Assembly (NCBI GenBank): GCA_015179045.1
Contig: WHUZ01000069.1
Coordinates: 1 to 64,000, forward strand
Origin: Kalaharituber pfeilii
Taxonomy: Eukaryota > Ascomycota > Pezizomycetes > Pezizales > Pezizaceae
Length of the DNA: 64,000 bases
Direction of reading: 5' to 3'
Shown: one piece after another, positions 11,917 to 22,435 of the stretch
Position numbering within the stretch: position 1 is the first letter of the stretch
Layout: each line of letters begins with the position of its first letter
Made by a program: the position numbers and the translations under genes
Notes under the pieces: model-generated
What the model saw: only the letters and a program-made list of their open reading frames with translations
Databases searched by the model: none
What the model was told of the DNA's origin: nothing

Positions 11917-12200
11917 TATATGGAACGTTGAAACTACATAGATCCGATTCTGAAAAGCAATTTCACTGGTCCTTTGCGAACTGGAGGCACTCATTTGTAT
12001 AGCTACAGTACAACTCAACTTCAGCATTATGAATTGCTGGCAGCTGCAGTACAAGATACGTATGTATACAAGTTGCTGGGCTAAGGACTGATTACAATCA
12101 GCAGTCACGCAGATCAAGAATTCTTTCAAGGTTATGCAAGTGGCTTTCAGATCTACTTCGTAAAACTGGGGCGAGACTAGTCGGCTGTTGTGTATTAGTA

Positions 12201-12919
12201 CAGTCTAACCTTGCTATACTTACCGGACGAGTAAAAATCCGGCACTTTTCATCCGGTATAGCAAGGTTCCGGTATAGAATAAAATGCTTCGCAGCTGTAA
12301 AAGGGGGATGGCAAAAATTTGTATAGAAATCGACTAGAGTAGGAAATAAACAAGTGTAGCAAACATTAACTAAATCCAAGTCTATTTAATATTCATTGCT
12401 CTCACCATCTAGAAAAGTGTCAAGCCTTAAAAGTTCTTAGGGAGCATCAAATACACAAGCATCGACTATAGCCAGAATATGCAACTCTGACTATTTCTCT
12501 AAAAGCCTATCAATTCACACAAAAAAACTTCAAACTCTACAAGCATGGCTCCAGTCTTCTACCAGCAGCAGCGACAGCAGTAGTAGCAGCAATGGCGACA
12601 TCGGTGGCGGCAGCAGAGGTAGCAGCAGTGGTGGCAGCAGCAATAGCAGCAGTGGTGGCAGCAGCGATAGAAAGTGATAGCAGCGGTGGTGGCAGTGACA
12701 GCAAAGAGTGGTAAATAACCAGACTAAGTGGTAAAGTGGGGTAGTCTAAGATGTATTAGTATTAGCGTGTCCGGTATAGCAAATATTATTTGTATGGAGA
12801 CAGGGGGGTAGTTGTCAGGGGTTTCTGTCCGGTCCGGTATTGTTAGGGCGTCCGGTATAGCAAGGGCAATTAAACTTATGTCCGAATCCGAGGCCATCCG
12901 GTATAGCAAGGTTAGACTG
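12201..12919. mobile_element. Fot1/pogo-like MITE, 719 bp
   Basis: Same family as 11,147-11,916: left end CAGTCTAACCTTGCTATACT, complementary right end, TA at 12,199-12,200 and 12,920-12,921, and the same subterminal TCCGGTATAGCAA repeats. The interior has an (AGC)n/(AGT)n-type array at about 12,560-12,710. No transposase. The 284 bp between the two copies show nothing else. Confidence 0.8.
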
Positions 12920-12974
12920 TAGGTGGATTTAGAACAAGGTTGCGTCAGCACTGAATTCTGAATAGTACATCCGG

Positions 12975-14316
12975 GTAGGCGGATTTTGCAAAGTCCGGTT
13001 ATTGAAATTCGGTTATTTTCCGGGTAACCATTGGTGTAGTCATGATAACCTAACCAAAAAACGGCCTAGATTTTGCAACGTACCTAGGTTATTTCTGCGG
13101 TTATTTTTTGGGTTATTTTCCACGCATAACTGCACGCATATTCCACGCATACCGCACGCATATTCGACCTATGGCGATAACCTCGCGCCGCAAGACCACT
13201 TTAGCTGTCGCATCTGCGGCAGCCTTTGTACTTCAAACTGTTGAAGCAAGATTCTCATTGTAACACTAGAGAGGATGCGAAGTCAACTGGCTCTATTTGC
13301 AGGGGCCCTGGCACGACGACCAGGACCCCGGATCAACACCCTTGCGATAGAGTCAGCATGGGTCAAAAGCCAGCCAGACTGGCTGAGAAAATTGTGTTTT
13401 TTCAGTTAACGTGGCTTCAACAAATTCATAGAAAAAATCAATTGTACGTACGTAGAAATTGGCTGAAAAAAATCAAGAGAATGCTTGATCCACCCCATTC
13501 TGATGAGCCCTATTAGCAAATGTTCAGATAGCATTGTGGATGTGTAGGAGTGCGAGAACAGGTATAAAGATAAGTATAATCGGTATAAAGGCACGTATGA
13601 TTGATATTTGTTAAAGTAAACAATTATTTTTCACATCAATAGAGCCAGACGGAACCCCTGCTAATCCCCCTGTCCTTTATTGTCCAGGTACCCCAGTGAA
13701 ATCGCATCCTGAATTCACAGAGCCCGCTCTATATTTTACCTGCTTTGCCAATTTGAGCTTGGTCAGAAGGTTTGGAGTCAAGCTGGCTTTGAATCGCATC
13801 CTCTCTACTTATGAGGATTTCGGAGGTCCTTCCCAATTTGTTCTTTCAGTAACATTCTGATTTTTTGCCAAAAAGCTCCTTTCTTGCCTTTGACATGCTC
13901 CACTTGGTATTCAATGCATAAGCGGACTAGATGAAGCTTTTCTTCATCATTGAGTCGAGTACGTAAGTTGTCTGCAGGTGCTGGCGATTGGGTTTGAGGT
14001 GCCGGAGATTGAGTTTGCGGTAAGGACGATGTTGCACGACCACGCCCACGGGATGCTAAAATTGTAGGCGCAGGTGATACAGAAGGGGTTTGAGAAGACA
14101 TTTGAGCAAGTAAAAAATATCAAGATACTTTGGTGTTGATGTAAAGTCCTTAACCGCACTTTGTGTTTAACCGAATTTATTCCGTTATATAACCGGAAAA
14201 TTGCCAGAAATTCGGTTAACTCAGCCACAAACAACACGTTGCTACAGCAACATTGATTAATAGTAACCGGAAAATAACCAAATATGAGTTAACCGGACTT
14301 TGCAAAATCCGCCTAC
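12975..14316. mobile_element. 1.34-kb TIR DNA transposon, non-autonomous
   Basis: Near-perfect terminal inverted repeats GTAGGCGGATTTTGCAAAGT at the left and the complement at 14,291-14,316, continuing as GGTTATTTTCCGG after a few unmatched bases. The target duplication is not clear, so the superfamily is unassigned. It encodes only an N-terminal Myb/SANT-like fragment at 13,805-14,101 (minus). A second inverted motif (AGAGAGGATGCGA at 13,268 and its complement at 13,794) suggests another element nested downstream of that ORF. Confidence 0.7.
13805..14101 (-). CDS. Myb/SANT-like transposon ORF, truncated
   Basis: 98 codons. An S/P/Q-rich start is followed by a helix-rich segment with E-E-K-L-H-L-V-R-L-C, then G-K-K-G-A-F-W-Q-K-I and G-K-D-L-R-N-P, a pattern seen in trihelix/Myb-like DNA-binding domains of fungal transposon-associated proteins. 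The frame ends right after the N-P-H-K residues, where the nested inverted motif begins, so the protein is probably cut off by an insertion. Lies wholly inside the TIR element. No catalytic domain is present. Confidence 0.45.
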   Translation of the reverse strand: MSSQTPSVSPAPTILASRGRGRATSSLPQTQSPAPQTQSPAPADNLRTRLNDEEKLHLVRLCIEYQVEHVKGKKGAFWQKIRMLLKEQIGKDLRNPHK

Positions 14317-15202
14317 GGATACACTTAAGGACCTTTAATACCGATGGCCCATCGGAGATATAACTAAAAATTTTGCTATCTGCATATTGCCCAATTTACA
14401 CGACTCAGGATGATTCTTAGAGGGCTGGACGGAAAGCAACCCACTTTAGGTACTTAATTTAATGTCCTTGTGCCCAGATCCTGTTTATCGTTATTCATTA
14501 TGAGTCTTAGCTGGCCGACCAGTAGTAGCTGTCGACGATGGCAGGGCTGCTACTCCCCGGCCGGCAAGCATTGCCGGCTCGATCCCTCAGGTGAGATCTA
14601 CTCCTTTTACTTACATGACAAGTGCCTAGAAGGTTAGCACTTCGAATTGTCTATTGTTATTGTCAAGAACTTTGATTCAGGATCTACAGACTCTAAAAAA
14701 GGAACAGAACATATAGGTACAAGTGACCCCTGGCTACAATGAATGCCAAGAATCCGACCTATTTCCTTCACTATAATTAGCTTTAACTATAGCGAGGGCA
14801 ATTTGTTTACCTGTGTAGACAAACAATCTCGCCTCCCTTCACTATGGCCAGTGTTCACTAAAAAAGAGGTTCATTATAGCCAGGGTCACCTGTACACCAA
14901 CCTTTGCTTAACAAAGTACTATTTGATTTGAACCAGAGGTTGTAAAAGTTGCAAAGACAACTCCCATTTTCATCTCTCATCAGCGCATGGACAGGGCTAT
15001 GACCAGACCATACGTGCTCAACATTCTCTGGGTGTTACACTGGTAGCTCTGGCAAGGCTCTGGACTAACGAAGCAAAGAAGTTGGCAACAATGCCCATCT
15101 CGTTCAACAAATGGGCGGTGGGTAATAGTGTGGATTACCATTGTAAGCTTCTGTCAAGACTCAATGTTGTCCCCATTTTCACTCCTGACATTACATTCAT
15201 AA
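14317..15202. other. No gene recognised
   Basis: Unique-looking sequence with short ORFs only and no domain or repeat structure. Confidence 0.4.
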
Positions 15203-15212
15203 GGGTGGCGAT

Positions 15213-16809
15213 TTCTGAATGTCATATGTCGATGATTTCCACAGTGTAATCTCACATCCGTCACTCCTAAAACTCCGACAAGCCATAAAGATACACAGGG
15301 CAAAAATCACCGAAACAGCAGCAGAGCATGGATTCGAAATTGACCCAAACAAGTCCGAGACACTAATAATTGGGGTAAAAGGCCCTGACTATAGGCTAAC
15401 CGGATTGACGGTAGATTGGGAGCTAAAATTTACTCGACATCATAAGAAGAGACTACTTCTCGGGAAGGCAGCATGGGGAGTGGCATCGAGACTAACTCGC
15501 CTCACACCAGGCAAGAAACGACAGATATATACAAGCATCGCACGCACAATCGCCACATGGGGATGCTGGGCATGGCAGGACTACTCAAGACAGTCTCCAC
15601 CAGCAACCAAGATCAAAGACATAGAAAAATGGCAATACACAGTAGCACAGAAGATTACTGCAGCCCCGTGGGGTACCAGGCGAGACGTAGTCGAAGGAAT
15701 AGCCAACCTAGAATCAGCCCAAACATTCCTAGAAGGAGAACGCCAGAGGGTAGAAGCCAGGGCCCTACGGTTCCACGATGAGATAATCCAAAACAGGGAT
15801 AATGAGTGCAGGTACCTACGGGGGTCTCTCTCACACAACAACCCCCTACCACTATCCATCCTGCCAGCACTACCTGCGGACGCAGACAAGCTCGAGTTCG
15901 AGAATGCCATAGCCAATGCCGAGGACGAGGGGTGGAACTCCGTCTACACTGACGGGAGCAGGATAGATTACAAGACAGGCCTAGGCACCTACGCAAAAGA
16001 CACCTCTACTTCCACATACCTAGGGGAACAGACTACTGTCAATGATGCAGAACTCATTGCCATGAGCGAAGCATTACGCAATCAAGCTGGGGAACTCCTG
16101 ATCATAACCGACTCTAAGGTATCGATATCCAAGCTCCTAAAGATCGCCCAGGGAGAGCCCACCCACAAAGGACCGGCAAAACTGGTTAGAGACGCCTGGA
16201 AAGCGAGAACAGACCGAGGTGACTGGGACGTTGCAGTGATGTGGGTCAAGTCCCATATAGGAGTCAAAGGGAACACCGAGGCAGACACAGCTGCGAAAAT
16301 AGGCGCATGCCTCCCCTACCAAGATGAAACCATAACAGAAGATGGGATACGACAAACCTCGAGACATCAGCGCGCCACAGAGAGAAACCGGCTAGGGCTC
16401 AGCTACCGTCCCTTGACAAGACTTGGAAGTCAACACATAGCCACACTAGCAGGAATACTGGGCGGCAAGTTACTACGGAAATGGCAGTACGAAATCGGGA
16501 AAGCAGACAGCCCAGAATGTCGATGGTGTGGGGAGGAGGAGGAGACTACTGAACATGTGCTCACTAGATGCAGGACATGGAAACGAAAGTGGCCAGGAGG
16601 CATGCAAGACTTGGTCACTCCTCCGAAGAGCAAGGACACAGACCCACTAAGAGACATCTTGGAGTGGGCAGGGGCATAGGAGACACACAGGATCTTTTCT
16701 TATTCCTTTTCTTCTACCTTCATATGTATCTAATCTCATGTAACTAATCTCGCCATAGCCCCCAGGGCGGCACGCGAGTAATGATATAAAAAAAAAAAAA
16801 AAAAAAAAA
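15213..16809 (+). mobile_element. LINE-A, 5'-truncated 1.6-kb copy
   Basis: Flanked by GGGTGGCGAT at 15,203-15,212 and 16,810-16,819. Contains the end of the RT, RNase H, a C-terminal zinc finger, a 3' UTR and the LINE-A hairpin (loop CCA), then poly(A). Its last 540 bp are nearly identical to the copy at 28,197-28,742 apart from scattered substitutions, so both are young. It is the longest LINE-A copy in the window and serves as its reference. Confidence 0.92.
15219..16679 (+). CDS. LINE-A ORF2, C-terminal part: RT end, RNase H, zinc finger
   Basis: 486 codons, open to the natural stop. It starts at the RT catalytic motif (SYVDDF, residues 2-7) and lacks fingers and palm upstream, so it cannot work alone. 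After the RT thumb comes RNase H: YTDGS (about 242), the conserved E in N-D-A-E-L, DSK (about 298) and the H-I-G-V-K-G-N-T-E-A-D motif (about 345). It ends with a CxxC...H...C finger (CRWCGEEEETTEHVL). Layout and RNase H place it near the Tad1 clade of fungal LINEs. The first ATG is internal to the original protein, so the start is nominal. Confidence 0.88.
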   Translation: MSYVDDFHSVISHPSLLKLRQAIKIHRAKITETAAEHGFEIDPNKSETLIIGVKGPDYRLTGLTVDWELKFTRHHKKRLLLGKAAWGVASRLTRLTPGKKRQIYTSIARTIATWGCWAWQDYSRQSPPATKIKDIEKWQYTVAQKITAAPWGTRRDVVEGIANLESAQTFLEGERQRVEARALRFHDEIIQNRDNECRYLRGSLSHNNPLPLSILPALPADADKLEFENAIANAEDEGWNSVYTDGSRIDYKTGLGTYAKDTSTSTYLGEQTTVNDAELIAMSEALRNQAGELLIITDSKVSISKLLKIAQGEPTHKGPAKLVRDAWKARTDRGDWDVAVMWVKSHIGVKGNTEADTAAKIGACLPYQDETITEDGIRQTSRHQRATERNRLGLSYRPLTRLGSQHIATLAGILGGKLLRKWQYEIGKADSPECRWCGEEEETTEHVLTRCRTWKRKWPGGMQDLVTPPKSKDTDPLRDILEWAGA

Positions 16810-16833
16810 GGGTGGCGATCCAGGAGCAACTAC

Positions 16834-16892
16834 TTTTTTTTTTTTTTTTTTTATATCATTAATCGCATACCGCCCTAAGGGCTATGGCGATG
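16834..16892 (-). mobile_element. 59-bp LINE-A tail micro-insertion
   Basis: Perfect duplication CAGGAGCAACTAC at 16,821-16,833 and 16,893-16,905. Insert: poly(T), then the complement of the LINE-A hairpin (loop TTA); the sense 5' end is CATCGCCATAG. Lies 14 bp beyond the right target duplication of the LINE-A copy. Confidence 0.92.
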
Positions 16893-16905
16893 CAGGAGCA
16901 ACTAC

Positions 16906-18225
16906 AGAAATCGAGAATTTTTTCCAGGAAACTGCTACTGTCGTGGAGCACACATGCAGAATTAGAAGAACCACAAGCAATGTGCGACGTGACCCTCAAA
17001 GTGGTTGGATCGACTGTTAAACATGCGTTTGAGTCATATTGTGCACCCATCCCAATGGAATGGTATTGCCCTGTTTGCAAGCACTGGCCTCAAAGCCACA
17101 GAGAGTATGATTTCCATGGCTGTATTATTTTTGTTCGTCACCGTGTTTCAAGGTAGTTATTTTGCATCTGGGCCGGGCAATTCAGATGTCGTCAAATTCT
17201 CGTCACAGTTTGGGAGCTGTGGAAATCCAGTATACTTCATAGACTTACTTTTCTTCTTTCCTTCAAGTTCTTTGTATTATTCAGAATGAAGATAAATGCT
17301 GTGTGAAACTATGCGTATGCTGTTTTAAAATTGTTGTGACTGGTAGTCAAGAACTTCAGCCCATCCTCCAAGTTCGGCTCATCCAAGAGAAGCTACCTTG
17401 TCATGCCGTTGAGCTTCGAGAGTAACTAGCTGGCAGTAACGCCATGGCACGGGACTCATTGGCCTGTTCTGAAGTGAGGACGGGGCTGGCAGATTTCTAT
17501 GAATATATAAAGATAATTGAAGATATGTATGGGGATGAAGCTGGTTATAGGGATGAATATTCATATGTGGATAAGCATATACCTAATCATTGTATGATTA
17601 GTATCAGCTTTGCTTGCTTAAAAAGTTATACCTCATTAACTGTATGCATTCTATACATGAATACAATTGAATATCCAATACAATGTACCTATGATACATG
17701 ATATGCAATATATCCGATATATGTAGTATACATCTCTTCCAATATACACCACATTCTTCCTAGTACATACTTTTCTGCAAATGCATTCTTCGCTGTATGT
17801 ACTCTTGCTGAAGCGTATTCTTCAGTATATGTACTGTTTTTCAAATGTACTGTCATTTTGCTGTACTTGAAATTCCATGAAGTTTAGACTAACTATATAG
17901 TTGCCACTGAGTAACGTACTTAAAGCGAGAAGGATACCATATGTATGTGGAAGTGGAGAATGTAAAATGAATGATACAACCTAAGGTACATCCAGAATAG
18001 ATACCAAAGTTACACATGTACATATTCCAACCATTACAGGATTCAAATGGAATTGTTGGGATTATAGTATCAGCCTATACTAATTCATGAAATACGTACT
18101 CACAAGATACATGATTCTTGCCAAGAAATTATTGTACCAATACGTGGATTAAATCGTGAAAGTCAGGTTAGCATGATAACCTTTTCACAACCAGATCAAA
18201 ACTATAACAATAACACCGCACATTT
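16906..18225. other. No gene recognised
   Basis: A 90-codon plus-strand ORF at 16,884-17,156 has a CPVC pair but no identifiable domain and overlaps the micro-insertion junction; not called. The rest is AT-rich. Confidence 0.35.
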
Positions 18226-19275
18226 TGGTACAGTAGTCACTGTCGCTGTAGCTCTCCTGCTGTCGCTGTAGTCCTGTCGCTGTCGCTACAGCTCTCCCGC
18301 TGTCGCTATAGTCCTGTCGCTGTAGCTCTCCTGTCACTGTCGCTGTAGCTCTCCCGCTGTCGCTATAGTCCTGTCGCTGTCGCTTCTGTAGCTGTCCCTG
18401 TAGCTCTTCCACTTTCGCTGTAGCTCTCCTGCTGTCGCTATAGCTCTCTCGCTGTTGCTATAGTCCTGTTGCTGTCACTATAGTCCTGTCGCTGTAGCTC
18501 TCCCGCTGTTGCTATAGTCCTGTTGCTGTCACTATAGTCCTGTCGCTGTAGCTCTCCTGCTGTCGCTATCATTGTCGCTGTAGCTCTCCCGCTGTTGCTA
18601 TAGTCCCGTGGCTGTAGCTCTCCTGCTATCGCTGTAGTCCTTCTGTCGCTGTAGCTCTCTTGCTATCACTGTCACTATCGCTGTAGCTCTCCTGCTGTCG
18701 CTATATACCTCTCCCGCCGTCGCTATAGCTCTCCTGCTGTCGCTATAGTCATGTTGCTGTCGCTATAGCTCTCCCGCTGTCGCTATAGTCCTGTCGCTGT
18801 CACTGTCGCTGTAGCTCTCCTCCTGTCGCTGTAGTCCTGTCGCATAGCCCTTTGGGCGGCATGCGAGTATTGATATAAAAAAAAAAAAAAAAAAAGCTCT
18901 CCCGCTGTCACTCTCCCTGTAGCTCTCGCGCCATCACTGCAGCTCTCCTCCCATCGCTACAGCTCTCCCGCTGTCGCTCTAGTCCTGTCACTGTCTCTAT
19001 AATCCAGTCGCTGTTACTCTCCTGCTGTCCCTATAGCTCTCTCGCTGTCGCTATAGTCCTGTGGCTGTCGCTATAGTCCTGTTGCTGTCGCTATAGTCCT
19101 GTTGCTGTCACTATAGCCGCTATAGCACTTCTGCTGTCGCTATAGCCCTCCTGCGGTCGCTGTAGCTCTTCTGCTGTTACTATAGCCCCGCTGCTGTCGC
19201 TATAGCACTCCCACCGTTACTGTAGTCACTGTTGCTGTAGTCCTCTGCCGCTGTAGCCCTACTACTATCACTGTA
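18226..19275. repeat. 1-kb CTGTCGCTATAG minisatellite
   Basis: Continuous degenerate array built from CTGTCGCTATAGTC, CTGTCGCTGTAG and CTCTCCCGCTGT segments, with 6-bp and longer (12-36 bp) periods. A LINE-A tail is inserted at 18,841-18,895. ORFs here are repeat translations (S/G/R-rich) and are not called. Confidence 0.92.
18841..18895 (+). mobile_element. LINE-A tail in the minisatellite
   Basis: Hairpin with loop TTT and poly(A). The 5' end lies at or inside the hairpin foot (CGCATAGCCC). The target duplication cannot be told from the surrounding repeats. Confidence 0.8.
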
Positions 19276-19775
19276 ACTTGTCGCCTATTAGTTATCCTCC
19301 TTTCGCTCCAATCTTTTGTACTTATTTGACTTCCAATCTTATAGTAATTAGTATCCTAATGAAAGTCGTTAAGACTAAGTATCTTTCCATCCTACCCTCC
19401 TTACTACTGCTCTCATTATCATCGCTCCTCTCATCATTATTGCTCCTATTCCAGTATGCAGCTATGCATACGTTCATCGATGCATCAAAATCTTGGCGTG
19501 AAAGTCGCCGACAATTTCAGGTCGCAGCGCCTAGCGACGCCAAATTTTGTATGGGCAGAAAATTACTAGTAAAGTCGCGCACATTTTATCTCCCACGAAG
19601 CAACCGCGTATTGTGGAGTAGGTTAGTCAGCCACTAAGCGGTAGTCTGGTTCGAGACTGAAGGGATATGGCGAGATTAAATACATGAGAGATAAAAGGAA
19701 AATAAAATTCTTTCCTAAAAATTACCAACCTTTTCGTTACGCTTCTGAGCCTCGGTCGCTGACATCCAATACCAG
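19276..19775. other. No gene recognised
   Basis: Low-similarity sequence between the minisatellite and a LINE-B copy. Confidence 0.35.
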
Positions 19776-20022
19776 ACTTTTTTTTTCTCTTAAATCACAT
19801 AACCCGCTTGTAGCACCTAGCCATGGCAGGCACGCCCTCATAGCCTGGAGACAGGCTGAAGAAGAAAAATTTCTAAATACACATCTCGCCCACCGTCGTC
19901 CACCCCCGCCTCTACCATCTGATTCCAGAAAAGAACCTCTCCAGCTCGTCCCACTCCTCCCCGTTCTCTGCTGTCCGCTTCCAGTTCTTTTCCACATCTT
20001 TCCATTCTCCAAGACCTTCTGG

Positions 20023-20403
20023 TTTTTTTTTTTTTTTTTTTTTTTTTAATATCATTAATCGCGTGCCGCCCTAAGGGCTATGGCGATACCGTAGCTACTA
20101 GCTAAAAGGATAACTAAACAAATTAGACTAACTGCCCCCCCCCCCCTTTCTACTCGCCCAACATCGCCAGCAGCACTTCTATCTGGTCTCTCTCCCCTTC
20201 CCCTTCTTCGGTGGGCGCCTTACGCGCTCCTCGCCCCCTGGCCACCTCCTCTTCCACACCCTGTAACTCCTTAGTAGGTGTCAGTCGTCTCCTCGCTCTC
20301 TCCACACCATCTACACTCTGGACCGTCCCCTTCCCCAATCTTCCACCTCCACGCCCTCAGTCCCTTCCCCCCCAGAAGCCCTGCTAACCGTCCTATCTCT
20401 CTA
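20023..20403 (-). mobile_element. LINE-A 3'-end copy nested in LINE-B
   Basis: Duplication CAAGACCTTCTGG at 20,010-20,022 and 20,404-20,416. Carries the LINE-A hairpin (loop TTA) and a diverged 3' end of ORF2 including CRWCGESEETT of the zinc finger. A 13-base C-run lies at about 20,135-20,147. Diverged from the 15.2-kb copy, so a separate subfamily. Confidence 0.85.
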
Positions 20404-20490
20404 CAAGACCTTCTGGATGAATCTTTTTGTTGGCTGCATCGGAAAGCAAGGTGCTTCCCGTCTGCACCTCCCCACATCTGCACTTGTCCG

Positions 20491-20558
20491 CCCTGCCATG
20501 GCGAACAGCAGCAAGCGGGTTGCGTGACACAAAAAAAAAAAAAAACAAAAAAAAAAAA
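20491..20558 (+). mobile_element. 68-bp LINE-B tail micro-insertion
   Basis: Perfect duplication CTGCACTTGTCCG at 20,478-20,490 and 20,559-20,571. Starts exactly at CCCTGCCATGGC and ends in an A-run interrupted by one C. Confidence 0.92.
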
Positions 20559-20772
20559 CTGCACTTGTCCGAATCCACCCCCCCCCCCCCCCCCCCATTC
20601 TTTTCAGCTAAACCCCACACCTCCTGCTCTCCAGGCGCATGGCAGTGAAATTGGACGTCGCCACCCTATTCCACTCCATCACCTTCCCCCTCCGAAGCCC
20701 TCCACCTCTCTCCGATTCCCCTTCCTCTACTCCTTCACCTTCTGGTGCACTCTGCTCCCGGTGGCCACCTTG

Positions 20773-22213
20773 TCGAAAAGACATAAAGGTAAGTTGAGCT
20801 GACTACAGTAATAGCCAAGATCTAGCCATCCAGGTTTTCTATGGCATCCCGTAGGTTGTAGATTAATTCACCCCGAATACTGTATTCTACCGAGGATATT
20901 ACGCAACGCCGTATAAGAAAGAAAATCTATTGAAAGCACAGTTCCATATGCCAGCTATCTGAGAGCATACGAGATGCTAAACTAATCCTAAGTCGGCTAT
21001 TTTTTTATATATAACATATAAAGGATGTTTACACTTCACTTCACAGACATAAGGAAATGACAAATCAGATTTAAAATATCTTGAGGTATATGAGAAGATA
21101 GGGATATTAAATATATTTAGAGAGCTATATGGACCACTTCTGTGTCGGAACATTACATCCGTTGCCACCTGTTGCTGTTATCTATCTTTTCGTTCCACTC
21201 ATATGCATTTAGTTTGTGTGGCTTACGCCACGGTTTTCTTTGCAAGCGGCGCATCCCGTGCCTTTCTCACCTTCCTGATATGATATCTTCCCTATTCAGT
21301 TATGGTTCCCAAGTCACATTATGCTTTCCTTTCTCATGTATATAAACCTGCTGTTCTCACGACTTTAAGTTCAATAGACTTGACGGTATCTCTATAGCCT
21401 TCACCGTGACAAAGCAGCCCTCGCATATCCTCCCGCTCGTATATTCTGTATGTAGCTTGCAAGGTGAAAGCATGGCTGGTAAAAGCAATTTAAGCGATCG
21501 TTGGTCGTCATGAACGTCGTGTTTCAAACTCTACACAACATTGTATATGGATAACAGCATCCTATTCCCTATACTCCCTATCATATCGTAGTGTCCTGGG
21601 ATTGTTGAGAATGAATCTTCATCTATGATTTGAGGCTGAGAACTCTCTCTATTCATTCATATTCAAGTCTGTTGTGTTCTCCATTAACCTACTCGCTTCT
21701 ATTACCCTCAAACCGCTACTTTTTACCAAAATTCTCAGTTACCACTGATTCCAGAACACTCGTGTAGTTCAAAATTTGTGAGTAGATGATGGTGCATATT
21801 TGTGCGAAAATTCTCATGTTCCGAATTACGCAATATTCCAGCAGAAGACGGCAATTGGACAGCTTTCCATACAGGCGCCATGGAGAAAACTATAAGTCAG
21901 CGGTCTTTCCCTAGCAACAGAAATGCCCTTCAGCAGTTTTCAACCACCAGTGAACTTTGACTTCTGGAAGCATGGGTGTGTACGCCTACATAGTGCAAAA
22001 GCCGGAATTTCCTAAGGGCAAACTGCATCATGTGAAGTTGTCTGTGTCTCGCACAGATTGTCAAAGGTTCAGGGCACACGGAGGACTTTTCACGAACAAG
22101 ATAATGATCAATGGATTTCGTTTCGTGTATTCCCTGGCCAAAAAGGCTGGAGTCCGTGACAGAGAAGCACCCTTTGGCCGTGTAACCAGCTGTATGTTGG
22201 TGATTACATGATA
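20773..22213. other. No gene recognised apart from a dispersed repeat
   Basis: Apart from the repeat at 21,140-21,470, no supported gene. An 84-codon ORF at 21,957-22,211 (plus) has no recognisable domain. Confidence 0.35.
21140..21470 (+). repeat. Dispersed repeat D, copy 1
   Basis: About 300 bp similar to 58,030-58,345 in the same orientation, sharing CCACTCATATGCATTTAG, GCTTACGCCACGG and CTCATGTATATA blocks. ORFs differ between the copies. Nature unknown; possibly an LTR or non-autonomous fragment. Confidence 0.65.
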
Positions 22214-22247
22214 TTTTTTTTTTTATATCATTGCTCGCGTGCCGCCC
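22214..22247 (-). mobile_element. 34-bp LINE-A tail micro-insertion
   Basis: Duplication GATTACATGATA at 22,202-22,213 and 22,248-22,259. The insert is 11 T followed by the complement of only the 3' half of the hairpin (sense start GGGCGGCACGCG). It is the shortest insertion in the window and the only one that stops in the hairpin loop. Confidence 0.9.
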
Positions 22248-22435
22248 GATTACATGATAATAGAAGAACTAAACAACAGACGACAAACACTAGTTACACG
22301 TACACAGTTCCATTGTATGTACAGCAACCAAGCATCTAGCGAATATAATGCGCACCCAATGCCTTTTTTTTATTTATTTATTGATTTTTTTTTTTTTTCG
22401 TTCGGTTCATTAGTCGCATCTGCAGCCCTTCCAGA

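Larger units (their letters stand above)
19776..20772 (-). mobile_element. LINE-B 3'-end copy with two nested insertions
   Basis: On the minus strand this is the LINE-B RNase H-distal region, stop, 3' UTR and tail. The poly(T) at about 19,778 is followed by the complement of the LINE-B hairpin, but with only CCCGC in place of CCCCGC. Interrupted by LINE-A at 20,023-20,403 and a LINE-B tail at 20,491-20,558; LINE-B sequence resumes exactly after each target duplication. Coding capacity is lost. The outer target duplication was not resolved. Confidence 0.8.

Noticed and set aside
18185..18412. 75-codon ORF and others in the minisatellite
   Set aside because: Translation of a short-period repeat; no protein-like sequence beyond the repeat.
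20130..20150. C-run as a special element
   Set aside because: A homopolymer inside the 3' UTR of a LINE-A copy; probably slippage.
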